Of a stretch of 64,000 nt of DNA, positions 34,899-45,292 are shown piece by piece. Every line of letters starts with the position of its first letter. Position 1 is the first letter of the stretch. The notes beneath the pieces were generated by a model. It was not told the origin of the DNA. It saw only the letters and a list, made by a program, of their open reading frames with translations, and ran no database searches. Made by a program: the position numbers and the translations under genes. Source of the stretch: Simmondsia chinensis (lineage: Eukaryota; Streptophyta; Magnoliopsida; Caryophyllales; Simmondsiaceae); assembly GCA_018398585.1 (NCBI GenBank), contig JAGTTD010000005.1:35094750-35158749 (forward strand). Reading direction: 5' to 3'.

Positions 34899-35948
34899 AT
34901 GTCAAGGAAGAAGGCGACACTCGTCACTATCAACTCTCTCACTGCTCTACCCTAGGTACGCCATTCATTTGAGTCATTAAACACATTGGTTTTTGTGAAT
35001 CACCTTTGCACGGCTGCTGAGAGGTCGGATTTTCATTGTTCAAATGGTTATAATAGTCATGAGAATTCATTAGATAACCAGCATACAGTATCGGGTTATG
35101 GTGAGAATTACGGTGCACATGTAGGATATTCAAAGAATTCATTCGTGAAAAATCCAAATTTGGATGGGTATCATGTCGAAAATACAAGGAATTGGGTTCC
35201 ACAAAAGGAGATGAGTTTGCAAAACCATAATGGGTTTTACGGGGCAAGTGCGAGGATTGAAAAGAATGAGACATTGGATGAGGGAAATGAGAATTTTGGT
35301 GATAGAAATTATGTTGGTAAAAAGGGGAGTTCCAGTGGGTACCAGGGAGAAAATCGAGCTTCACAAAGTTCATATGACACTTACTCAAATGCTCGAGAAA
35401 CATATCAATATAATCAAAAAAACGGTCGGCGTTGGGGGAACGAAGCTTTGCACAATGGCAGCAGCACGGGCCAGACCTGGTCTAGCCAAAGTAATCATTA
35501 CGGTGGAAAGGGTGAGTCATGTCCTGCAAACTTTGGCAATTACAGTGCATCAAATGCAGGATCTCATCAGCAGAATTTAGGTTATTTCCATGCTGGGAAT
35601 TTTGCAGCTTATCCATATACAGCAAGTGATTATCAGACTAGGAATGTTGGCATGTATCAGCATAATCGTGGTAATCACTACACGGGAAATGTTGGGTTGG
35701 ATCAGCAAGGTCATGCTGGTGGTATCACATGTAGCTCAAAAGGTTACTATCCCTAAGCTCTCAGTGCTAATCAGGGAAATCCGAGTGGAAATTATAATAG
35801 AAGCTCAATGCCTTATCAGCATAATTTTGTTGTGTCTCAGAACAATGCTTTGCCTTCTCAGGCATCAAATGGAGTTACCTTCGAGAATCAATCAGGTGAT
35901 GCCACGGAAGGTAGCCCTAATCACGGGACATTGGATGAGCTCGATTTG
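34899..35948 (+). pseudogene. MEF8-like PPR-DYW pseudogene, copy 2
   Basis: Retains only the low-complexity N-terminal part of the PPR protein. The ATG at 34899 is followed by TAG at 34953-34955, where copy 1 has a Lys codon. A long open stretch follows (34986-35756) with GYNSHENSLDNQHTVSGYGE and later NHYTGNVGLDQQGHAGGIT, closed by TAA at 35754-35756, where copy 1 has Glu. The coding remnant stops after GTLDELD at about 35946, where sequence jumps to what in copy 1 is 3' UTR (from about 2865). A 956-bp deletion removed every PPR motif and the DYW tail. In the region before 35750 this copy is less frameshifted than copy 1. Confidence 0.9.
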
Positions 35949-36119
35949 GTTGTCAAAAATGTTAGCTTGTGCGGTTCTGTTGTGATAAATAACCTTGAAT
36001 TGGTGCCTTGGTCATGGGTTGTTCTTATCACCACTTCATTATTATATTTTTGGCCATGAGATTGTACAGAAACCTATAAGAGTTGGGAAACAGACCCACA
36101 AAATTGATGCCCCGAACAT
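35949..36119 (+). other. Former 3' UTR of PPR gene, copy 2
   Basis: Aligns with 2865-3055 of copy 1. No coding potential is conserved. Confidence 0.7.
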
Positions 36120-37426
36120 CAAAATTTCACAAACATTGTTGAACTCGATTCAATAAAATGTTTGTTTGCTCGATGTTCGACAGTTTAGCCTTATCGACTT
36201 GAGTTGTATCATTATCGATCCGATTTCAACTTATAATAGATATAAGCATGCTATCGAGCCTTGTTTGCAGCCGAGCCGGGCAGTTTGAGTTACTATATGG
36301 TTCATTAACAATCCCTTAAATGAGCTCTTAATAAGTTGTCAATGAGCTCTTAACGAGCTGTTATCAAACCGTTTGCGGACATTAACAAGTTGACCCCTAT
36401 TCAAGCTTGGCTGTTAAGTCTATTGAGCTTGCTCGATATTGCTATGGAGCCCCCCAAAATGGATAGAACGAGCCCCAAGCGATTTGATTTCAAACACTAG
36501 TCTTTCATCAAATGTTTGGTTCCTTTACGCCCCTAGTTCAAAAAATCGTATCACTTTGTTAGATAGTACAACAACAACAACTGCAAAATTTTGATGCCAG
36601 ACTATCACTTTATTGGATAGTCTGGCATAAAAATTTTGCAGTTGTCATGACCTCTCTTATTTGCTATCAAATAGAGTTTCTTATATGCATATGACGAGCG
36701 GACACAATTCTACCTTGAGAAGGGTTCCTAAGGCTTTTCTTACGTTTGTGGGGGAAAAAAAAGTGTATACATTGGGCAGTGATCAACGATCAGGAGACTT
36801 CAATCGATCAAATTTGTCTAGACCGATTGGTCTAGTTGGGAACCCAAGTTTCCATCCATCAGTTCTGCAGACATTACTTTCTTTGACTCCTAAATTTTGG
36901 ATGTACCTTATCCTATTTGATTACAGGTGCAAATGAGCAAGTAGAGCTCAAGTTCATGCGTCCCAACGCTCGGCTTCCTGGTATTTGGGTTGACTCGGGA
37001 TTGTGTCAAATCTTGCTAAACCATGAATCTTCAAGTTCGAACTTGGCTTTAGAGAAGCTTGATCCTGGCTCAACTTGATGGAGCTCTAACTTAGCTTAAG
37101 AAGCTTCAAGCTAAGCTTGCCTCATTTAGGCCCATTTGGCTTTGATGTAGGCTCATTTAGACTCAATTAGGTTAGAGCTAGGATCATTTGAGCTTGAATT
37201 TGGCTCAATTGGGTGCCTTTTGAGGTTCACTCATTTTTGATTTATTCTACCTCACAAGCCTTCATGCTTGAGCTTGTTTGCATTTGAAGTTAGCTCATTG
37301 AGCTCAACAAGCTAGCTTAGCTCAGCTCAAGCTTAAAACAGCCAAAGCTTTTCGAGCTCTTTAATGAGCCAACTCACAGGTGCTCATTACCGAGCTCAGC
37401 TAATTTACACCCCCCCCCCCCCCCCA
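36120..37426. mobile_element. AGCTC-rich nonautonomous DNA element, copy 2
   Basis: Counterpart of 3060-4346, with the same GAGCTC-dense body and AATTTACACCCC right terminus followed by a shorter C-run. Confidence 0.45.
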
Positions 37427-37867
37427 TCATCGATATATCAGGTGCATATGCTATAAGCCTGCACGATTCATGTTCTCTTATGTTCACATACAAAGTTTAG
37501 CTCAGATTCTTTGCTATTTAGAAGAAAATGAACCTTATTTGAGATAACGACCCCATTACGTGCAGACAATAAACCATGCTCGAGACTCGTGAGTGAGCCA
37601 AGGTGAACTCAACAGTTGGTTCGGGCTAATCAAATCGGTGCAGGTCACAGACACAGAGCCATGGGCTCAGGTAAACCTGTGCTAGGACCCTTGAAATTCC
37701 ATTTTGTTGACGTCCAAGTTTTTGTCCGTGGACATTGGACTCTCATTGACTGTTTTCTTCATAATTTATGATGTAACAATTTGTGAAATAAAAATTATGT
37801 ATATCAACTTCTTCTTGTTGTGCTAATTAGCTTTTTTGACCGTCTTGGTACTCACATTTAAATGACG
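37427..37867. other. Intergenic DNA, copy 2
   Basis: Aligns with 4347-4804 of copy 1. No feature recognised. Confidence 0.5.
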
Positions 37868-38097
37868 TTCTAAGCAGCAAATTAGACGTGGCTCTCACTG
37901 AAGATATGTTGAGGGAGTGGCGTCTGCAATGGTTTAAGCATGTTAGAAGGAAATCGATTACTACCCCTATTAGGGTACGTGAATAACTAAATAATACACA
38001 TTGGAAGAAGGATAGAGGAAGGCCAAATAAAAGTTAGATGAAGATGATTAAACATGACCTTACACATCTAAACATTATTGAAAAGATGACTTCAGAT
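37868..38097 (+). mobile_element. Decayed LINE remnant, part 1, copy 2
   Basis: Counterpart of 4805-5010, with the same LRWFGHVRR-like and RGRPKM-like decay products. Interrupted by the hAT element. It resumes at 41541-41825. Confidence 0.75.
38090..38097. repeat. hAT target-site duplication, left
   Basis: CTTCAGAT. The right copy at 41541-41548 is CTTCGGAT, and the uninterrupted site in copy 1 also reads CTTCGGAT. Eight bp is the hAT hallmark. Confidence 0.93.
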
Positions 38098-38184
38098 CAG
38101 TGGCGGATCCACGTTGAGCTGAAGGGGGGGCTTAAGCCCCCCTGAATTTTAAAATAAATATTACTAGTTATATATATAAATCAT

Positions 38185-38265
38185 GAATAATGGATTGGTT
38201 TGGTGGTTTTGTCTCTTTTAAGTAAGGGAGAGAGCCTGGGTTCGAATCCCACGGCTCTCTCATCC
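38185..38265 (+). ncRNA. tRNA-like (pol III box) segment in hAT leader
   Basis: TGGTTTGGTGG (A-box-like, 38195-38205) and GGTTCGAATCC (perfect B-box, about 38240) are spaced as in tRNA-derived SINEs. GCCTGGGTTCGAATCCCACG resembles a T-arm. T-runs follow within 30-60 bp. It does not fold as a full tRNA by eye. It may be a SINE fragment acquired by the hAT element, or a chance match. Confidence 0.4.
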
Positions 38266-38309
38266 CCCTTTCTTTTTTTTTTCTACTTTTTTTTTTATTA
38301 AAAATAAAA

Positions 38310-38640
38310 TTAATTTTAATACTCCAACCCCACCCCACCCCACCCCACCCCACCCCAGACAAAAAACCCCAACCCCCAAACAAACCCCAAACCCCAAAAC
38401 CCACCCCCACCCCACGCCGCCCCCCGCCGCCCCCCGCCGCTTGGCCACCGGTTCGCCAGTCCTCCTACCCCACCCTACAGAACAAAAAACCCCAAACCCC
38501 AAACCCCAACCCCCAAAACCCACCCCCACCCCACGCCGCCCCTACCATCCCCGCAGCTGCCCCCCGCCTCTTGGCCACCGGTTCACCGACGCCTCCGCTC
38601 CGCTGCTAGTCAGATCTTCCTCTCGCACCCACCACTAGGC
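38310..38640 (-). repeat. G4-prone C-rich minisatellite in hAT leader
   Basis: (CCCCA)n from 38327, then CCCCAAA and CCCCAAC units. Two diverged copies of a block of about 125 bp end in GCTTGGCCACCGGTTCGCC and TCTTGGCCACCGGTTCACC. The minus strand has dozens of GGGG runs in telomere-like spacing. It is also the most CpG-rich part of the window. Position suggests the leader or promoter of the transposase gene. Confidence 0.8.
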
Positions 38641-38917
38641 ATCAGCCATATTCAATGTAAGTTTTGTTCATTTTTTATCCTATTTAATAATAATATACAA
38701 TACTTTTAGGTTTTTCATCTCATGTATCTTTAATTAAAATTCTAATTTTATAAATTTTAGTAAGAGATATCAAATTTCTTTTTAATTGGAGAATAATTAC
38801 TTGTAGTTTAAATCCTTTATCGAGTTTGGAATTATATGGTCTTTGTTGCTTTGCTTGATATTTGTTATTAGTATGTAAATTGGTTGACAATTACTCTTGT
38901 TTATAACAGAGTTAACA

Positions 38918-41269
38918 ATGTTCAAGTACTTTAAAAGAAAATCGCCTTTGCAAGGAGATGATAATCCTTGTTCTACTAGTACTATACAAAGTCAACAAGA
39001 AATCAATCTAGAGGACCTTTCTGCAGATCCAGGAAATCGAATTCGAATTGTCGACTATCATTCTAATATTCGTGATCAAGTTCGTAGAGCATATTTGCAA
39101 AGGGGTCCTTTGCCAACCTCAAAACCACAACTTTCCATTAACAAAATATGGACAACAACAAAGGCGATTCAATCACGATTGGTTTGACGAGTTTCCTTGG
39201 TTAGAATATAGTATATCGAAGGATGCTGCTTATTGCTTGTGCTGTTATTTGTTTAAGAATGATATTGGAGGTCAAGGGGCAGTGATCATTTTGTTAATGA
39301 AGGATTTTCAAATTGGAAGAAAAGAGAGAAACTTTTTAGTCATGTAGGAGGTGCAAATAGTTCTCACAACAAAGCTTGGGGAAAATGTGAAGATTTAATG
39401 AATCAAAAGCGACACATTGAGAGTAGCATTCATAAGCAAACAAATGAAGCTCGAGCCAATTATAGAAAATGTTTGACTGCTACTATTGAGGCTGTCCAAT
39501 ATCTTTCATTGCAATCACTTGCATTCCGTGGTCATGATGAAAGTGAAGATTCTTCAAATCCAGGAAATTTTATCCAATTGTTGAGAACTTTTGGTAGAAT
39601 TAGTTTGGATGTCGTTGCAATCACCTTAAGAAATGCTCCGAAGAATCAACAGCTAATAGCTCCCCAAATTCAAAAAGAAATAGTAAGTGCATGTGCAACT
39701 GAAGTTGTCAATGTAATAATTAGAGATCTTGGGGATGCCCCCTTTTCTCTTCTTGTTGATGAAGCTCGTGATATGTCAGTAAAGGAGCAAATGGCCATTG
39801 TGATACGCTATGTGGATGACAAAGGAAATGTAATTGAGCGCTTTTTATGCGTAGAGCATGTAACCGATACAAGTGCTCATACATTGAAGAGCACCATTGA
39901 TGATGTGTTATGTAGATATGGCCTTGGTATGTCGAGATTGCGAGGTCGAGGTTATGATGGAGCAAGTAATATGCGAGGTCAATTTAATGGCTTGAAATCG
40001 CTTATTATGAAAGAGAATCCTTGTGCATATTATGTCCATTGCTTTGCTCACCAATTGTAACTAGCTCTAGTAGCTGTTGCAAGAAACCATAACCATATAT
40101 CTTCATTGTTTGTATTTATAAGCGGATTGTTGAGTCTTGTTGGATCTTCATGTAAACATCGAGATATGCTAAGGGAGAAACAAGCCGAAAAGTGTGCTGA
40201 GGCACTTGATAATGGGGAGCTTTCAAGTGGACGCGGTTTGAATCAAGAGACTAGTCTCAAACGTTCGGGTGATACTCGTTGGGGCTCACATTATAGAACA
40301 TTACTGAGCTTGGTTCATATGTTTGATGCAGTAGTCGATGTGCTAGAATTCATTGGTGAAGATGCAAAACTCGATGTTCATCGAATAGAAGCACGAAATA
40401 TAGTGGAGAGACTTCTGTCTTTTGATTTTGTGTTTAGTCTCTTTTTAATGCGAAAAATATTGGCAATTACGAACGAATTGTCAGAAGCATTACAAAGTAA
40501 AGACCAAGATATTGTTAACGCGATGGCTTTAGTAAAATTGTCAAAAGATCGACTCCAAGTGATGAGAGAAAGTGGATGGACTTCATTATTGGATGATGTC
40601 TCCTCATTTTGTGAAAGTCATGGCATTGTTTTTCTTGATATAAATGGTGTTTATTTAGCTAGAGGACAAATACGAAGACGTGGAGAAGAGGAAATGACAA
40701 ACTTGTATCACTATCGGGTTGAAACATTTTACACTGTTATTGACATGCAACTTCAAGAATTGAATGCCCGTTTCACCGAGTCTAACACTGAGTTGCTCCT
40801 TTGTGTGGCATGCCTTAATCCAGTAAATGCATTTATCTACTTCAACAAAGATAGATTGATACAATTTGCTAGCTTCTATCCAAAAGACTTTACTTCATTT
40901 GATGTATGGAAGCTTGAAGATCAACTCGATACCTATATTGCTGACATGCATTCTAGCGTGGGTTTCTCAAAGTTAACTAGAATTGGTGAGCTTGCACAGA
41001 AAATGGTGGAATGTGGTAAAAATAAGTTGTATCCACAAGTTTATTTGCTCTTGACTTTGGCATTGACTTTACCAGTTGCAACTGCTACAGTTGAGAGAGT
41101 ATTTTCAGCTATGAATGCCATTAAGACCAAATGGCGTAACCGAATGGGTGATGAATGGCTTAGTGATAGTTTGATTCTCTTTGTTGAAAAAGGTATTTTT
41201 GAAGATGTTAGTGTTGAAACAATTGTAGAAAGATTCCAAAACATGAAAACTCGAAGGGGTTGTTTGTAA
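38918..41269 (+). pseudogene. hAT transposase, TTF-finger/DUF4371 type, nearly intact
   Basis: The start MFKYFKRKSPLQG is typical of plant and animal TTF-type hAT proteins. Order: variable N-terminus; TTF zinc finger (WFDEFPWLEYSISKDAAYCL then CCYLFK, about 39180-39260); DUF4371 region (RHIESSIHKQTNEARANYRK onward; LLVDEARDMSVKEQMAIVIR; GRGYDGASNMRGQFNGLKSL; CAYYVHCFAHQL); and C-terminal hAT dimerisation domain (LLLTLALTLPVATATVERVF then SAMNAIKTKWRNRMGDEWL). Lesions: frameshift at about 39109-39111, frameshift at about 39275-39282, and TAA at 40058-40060, a single-base change from the CAA (Gln) expected in LQLAL. The remainder of about 780 codons is open. Role: cut-and-paste transposition of this element and relatives. 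Inactive as read. Confidence 0.93.
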
Positions 41270-41540
41270 ATGCTTAGTGCTGTTTTAGTTTATATCAGTA
41301 ATAATAATTTTTGTTCATAATATGTTTATTTTATGGTAATTTAAGATATAGAAATATTATTTTCTGTAATTTTTTTAATTTTTATAGTACTTTCCTATTT
41401 AATTAGATGCGTTTTTCTATTTTTTTCAGTTGTGAACTATTAAAAAAATATCAATTGTAAATTTTTTAATAATTTTTATTATGTAATTTATTATTTTTTA
41501 TTCAAGCCCCCCCTACACCAAAATCCTAGATCCGCCGTTG

Positions 41541-41825
41541 CTTCGGATAGAGTTGAGTGGCGGTTGAAAATATGCGTGGTCAACTCAACTGTTAGGAGAG
41601 GGGAGCACATTTATGCTAGTTTATAATGGCCGGACGCTTGCATGTCTATTATTGCTTTATTTGACTTAGATTTCATAAGTATTGTTCTTTTTAGAGTTGA
41701 AGGCCCTTCAGAAACAACCTCTCTATAGAGTAGCACTATTTAGAAATAAAGTTGCATACATGTTATCCTTGTTAAATCCTGCTTTGTAAGGAGCCTTTTT
41801 AAGACACTGGGTGGGTGTTGGTAGT
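41541..41825 (+). mobile_element. Decayed LINE remnant, part 2, copy 2
   Basis: Continues 37868-38097 after the hAT element (DRVEWRLKICVVNSTVRR-like). Ends in a decayed tail AGGAGCCTTTTTAAGACACT. Confidence 0.7.
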
Positions 41826-42163
41826 CAAAATTCAATGCGATATTGTTCCTTTTTTAAGATGTGTTGTCTCTCTAGTTATCTTTGTTTGATACCAGAGTAT
41901 AATGGGGTAGTGAGTGTATATCTTTACCCGTGTTTGACAAATTTTTTAAAAAGGTAACGTAGGTTAAAACTTACCTCGTTAACCCTAATTTTGTTCCCTA
42001 CAATTTGGAGGTGAAGAAAAAAAGCATGAAAGTTTAAAAGATCTTGGATATTTTTGTCATTATTTAATGGGAAATTATTACTTAAGCATGTGAGGTTTGA
42101 ATATTTATCACTTAGGTATCATTACTTTTAAATATATATAATAAGGTACTCTAAGGTTTTAAT

Positions 42164-43140
42164 ACTCTCACCTCATTACTCTATGTCGTGTTTTAATTAA
42201 TTTTTATCAGAATTTGACTAGATTTATACAGAAATTGTTGATCTAATGCATGATTGCCGTGATATATGTCAATTGTTTCAATGTTTTCATAAAAAATTCA
42301 ACGAATTATGATCAAATAATCATCGACTTTTTTTATCCAGTAGTTACCGAATTTTGATGTAAACTAGCTAAACATTGTTATAGTTATGTGTCATTTTTTG
42401 CATTTTGGGCAAAAAAATCATTAAATTCTAATGATGGTATGAATATTTTTTCGAAATTGCGTTCAATTTTAGTAATTTTCAACCATAATTTAACAATTTC
42501 AATAAAAAAAAAAAGAGTATTTGATTTATAAAAGTTTAAAATTTAAGGATATCTAATTAATAAAATGTTTAGAACTCAAGGAATCATATCGAATACATTT
42601 TAATGTCAAGGTACCTAAGTAATAAATGCTCAAAGCTGAGGTACCTAAGTAATTTTTTTCCTCAAATTAGAGAAAGTTGATAATTGAAAACTGAAATTAG
42701 AATAATCATTTTCAAAATCTAGCTTTACAAAAAAAAATCTAAAATTGTAATAGAAAATAGGGTTATTACACCAATGGCCATTTATTTTGTCCACTGTATC
42801 ATTTTAGTCATTTTACTTTCAATTCTGTGAATTTAGTATATATATAATTGATATTTTGTCAATTTAGTTTTACGATCAAATTAAAGCTAAGTTAATGATA
42901 TAATTTTTTAACAGCATAATCATATTAGATGTAAGTAATCTAATATAAATCCACTCATTAACCCAACTTAAGCCTACTCATGACTAGACCAATAAAAATT
43001 CTCATCACCAACTTAACATATATTTTACTCAAGGATCAAATTGAGACAAATAGAACTTGTAAAATGACTAAACTGACATAGTTAAAAGTATAAATATTAA
43101 ATTAATACAATAAAAAAAGTACATGACATGTGGTCTAAAT
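42164..43140 (+). repeat. 977-bp block nearly identical to copy 1 (5653-6619)
   Basis: By eye this block matches copy 1 except at two A-runs, one with an adjacent T/A change, while the rest of the two copies differs by about 6%. It begins ACTCTCACCTCATTACTC and ends GTGGTCTAAAT. It is followed immediately by ACTCTCACCTCATTACTC again and the true diverged copy 2 counterpart. It covers MITE-like element A and adjoining DNA. Confidence 0.9.
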
Positions 43141-44150
43141 ACTCTCACCTCATTACTCAGAATTTGACTAGATTTATACAAAAATTGTTGATCTAATGCA
43201 TGATTAGCGTAATATATGTCCATTATTTCAATGTTTTCATAAAAAAATGCAATGAATTATGATCAAATAATCATCGACTTTTATTATCCAGTAGTTACCG
43301 AATTTTGATGTAAACTAGCAAAATATTATCATAGTTATGTGTCATTTTTGCATTTTGGGCAAAAAAATCATTAAATTCAAATGATGGTATGAATATTTTA
43401 TCGAAATTGCGTTCAATTTTAGTAATTTTCAACCATAATTTACAATTTCAATAAAAAAGAGTATTTGATTTATAAAAGTTTAAAATTTTAGAATATCTAA
43501 TTAATAAAATGTTTAGAACTCAAGAAATCATGTCGAATACATTTTAATGCCAAAACTTAAGTACCTAAGTAATTTTTTTTCCTATTTTAATTATTTTTTT
43601 ACCCTTACTCGCTTATTTAGTTGTCAAATAGTAGTATCTAATTTTCTTTTTTTTAAGGTTTTTCCTCAAATTAGAGAAATTTAAAAATTGAAAACTGAAA
43701 TTTGAATAATCATTTTCAAAATCTAGTTTTACAAAAAAAATCTAAAATTGTAATAGAAAATAGGGTTATTACACCAATGGCCATTTATTTTGTCCACGGT
43801 ATCATTTTAGTCATTTTACTTTCAATTCTGTGAATTTAGTACATATATAATTGATATTTTGTCAATTTAGTTCTATGATCAAATTAAAGTTAAGTTAATG
43901 ATATAATTTTTTAATAGCATAATCATATTAGATGTAAGTAATCTCATATAAATTTGCCCATTAACCCAACTTAAGCCAACTCATGACTAGACCAATAAAA
44001 ATTCTCATAACCAACTTAACATATATTTTACTCAATGATCAAATTGAGACAAATATAACTTGTAAAATGAATAAACCGACAGAGTTAAAAGTGTAAAAAT
44101 TAAATTAATACAATAAAAAAAGTACAGAATGTGTGGTCTAAATAACCAAA
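43141..44150 (+). repeat. Diverged copy 2 counterpart of 5653-6619
   Basis: Tandem to the previous block but with many substitutions, a 27-bp gap after CATTACTC and a short extra stretch near 43585-43665 (TTTTTTACCCTTACTCGC). It continues seamlessly into copy 2 flanking sequence, so this is the original copy. Confidence 0.85.
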
Positions 44151-45292
44151 TGTCCATAAAGTTGAAAACTTATTTTGTTTTTCAAATTGAACTAGACTTA
44201 GTTGGACATTTATCATGACTAGCTTGGTTAACCTATTCAATGGTTACACGTTTAATTATATCTTTTGTTACTCATCAATTTGTTAACTTATAAATAAATC
44301 AATAGTACATCTGTATGGTTGACAATATTAGTGAATACATAACTTGTTTATAAACGCTGAAGTATATTGCTAAAATAATATGAGCAAAAATAGTTTTAAC
44401 TATCAATTGATCACATAAATTACAAAAATTACAGAATATAGTATAGAACTCGGATAACTTCAAATAGTAGCTAAATGAGTTAAATGTGTTGAATACAGGT
44501 TGATCCAATTCAAAATCTAGTTCAAATCAATTTACTAAATTGGTTAAAAATGTTAAATTAAATTTAATCGAGTCCCAAAATCCCCGAACTTAAACCCATC
44601 ATCTTCAGATCTCTTCAAATTTTTCTGGCTCTACTCTATTGCGATAAGATCAGACAGCACTTGAGTCGTGTTTGTCGTATGGAATTAAGACTAAAACTGG
44701 AAATGAAGTCTAAAAGTCTAGTTTTGTTGATTTGGTTTTGCATGATAGAATTATAATTTTAATGTCTGATTTCGTGAAATTGAGCTTTATAGGTTGAAAT
44801 TATTTCAAGGTATAGAAAAGATTTATACTTCTATGTTTACTTCGATGACCCAAAACCTAAAATGGCCAAACTTGATTGACAAAAATCACCGAGACCAAGA
44901 GAAATATAATCCAACTTCAAATTGACCCAAAACTCAAAATATCTCAATGTGAATGGCTCGAACGTGAAATGACCCAACTCGACAAAATTCTAACCCGTTT
45001 TGACTCAAATTCCATGGTGGACCTAACCTAATTGACATGAATCCCGATATTATTCAAATCCAAAACGATTCGAAGTTGACTTGAATGTGAAATAACTAAG
45101 CTGATCCTGAACCTTATTTACACAAAATCTAAAATAACTGAAAACCAAGATAACCCAATACGGCTCAATTTTTATCTAAATTTTACCCGTCCTAAAGCAC
45201 TTATCTTTTGTCTATTTGAAGTCAATGTAAAAAAAAAAAAAAAAAAAAATGTAAAAAACATAAGAAGTATTTTTCCCCTCATGAAGAAAATT
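44151..45292. other. AT-rich intergenic DNA, copy 2
   Basis: Aligns with 6620-7774 of copy 1. A-run at 45229-45249. No genes. Confidence 0.5.

Larger units (their letters stand above)
38098..41540 (+). mobile_element. hAT transposon (3443 bp)
   Basis: Bounded by CAGTGGCGGATCCACG and, on the minus strand of the right end, CAACGGCGGATCTAGG. These are terminal inverted repeats with four mismatches in 16, flanked by an 8-bp target duplication. Near the left end is the perfect palindrome GGGGGGCTTAAGCCCCCC (38125-38142). The right subterminal region carries CAAGCCCCCCC. It encodes a TTF-finger/hAT transposase. Copy 1 preserves the empty site, so insertion followed the duplication. Confidence 0.95.

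Noticed and set aside
34986..35756. 256-codon open frame as an independent Gly/Asn-rich protein gene
   Set aside because: It is the N-terminal half of the PPR-DYW gene, with stops on both sides in the same frame and a homologous broken copy at 863-1935.
38185..38265. Complete tRNA gene
   Set aside because: Only box A-like, box B and T-arm-like parts are seen. I could not place an acceptor stem or anticodon arm.
38168..38638. Gly/Trp-rich and Pro-rich open frames
   Set aside because: Produced by the GGGGT/CCCCA minisatellite in the hAT leader. They occur in several frames and have no independent support.
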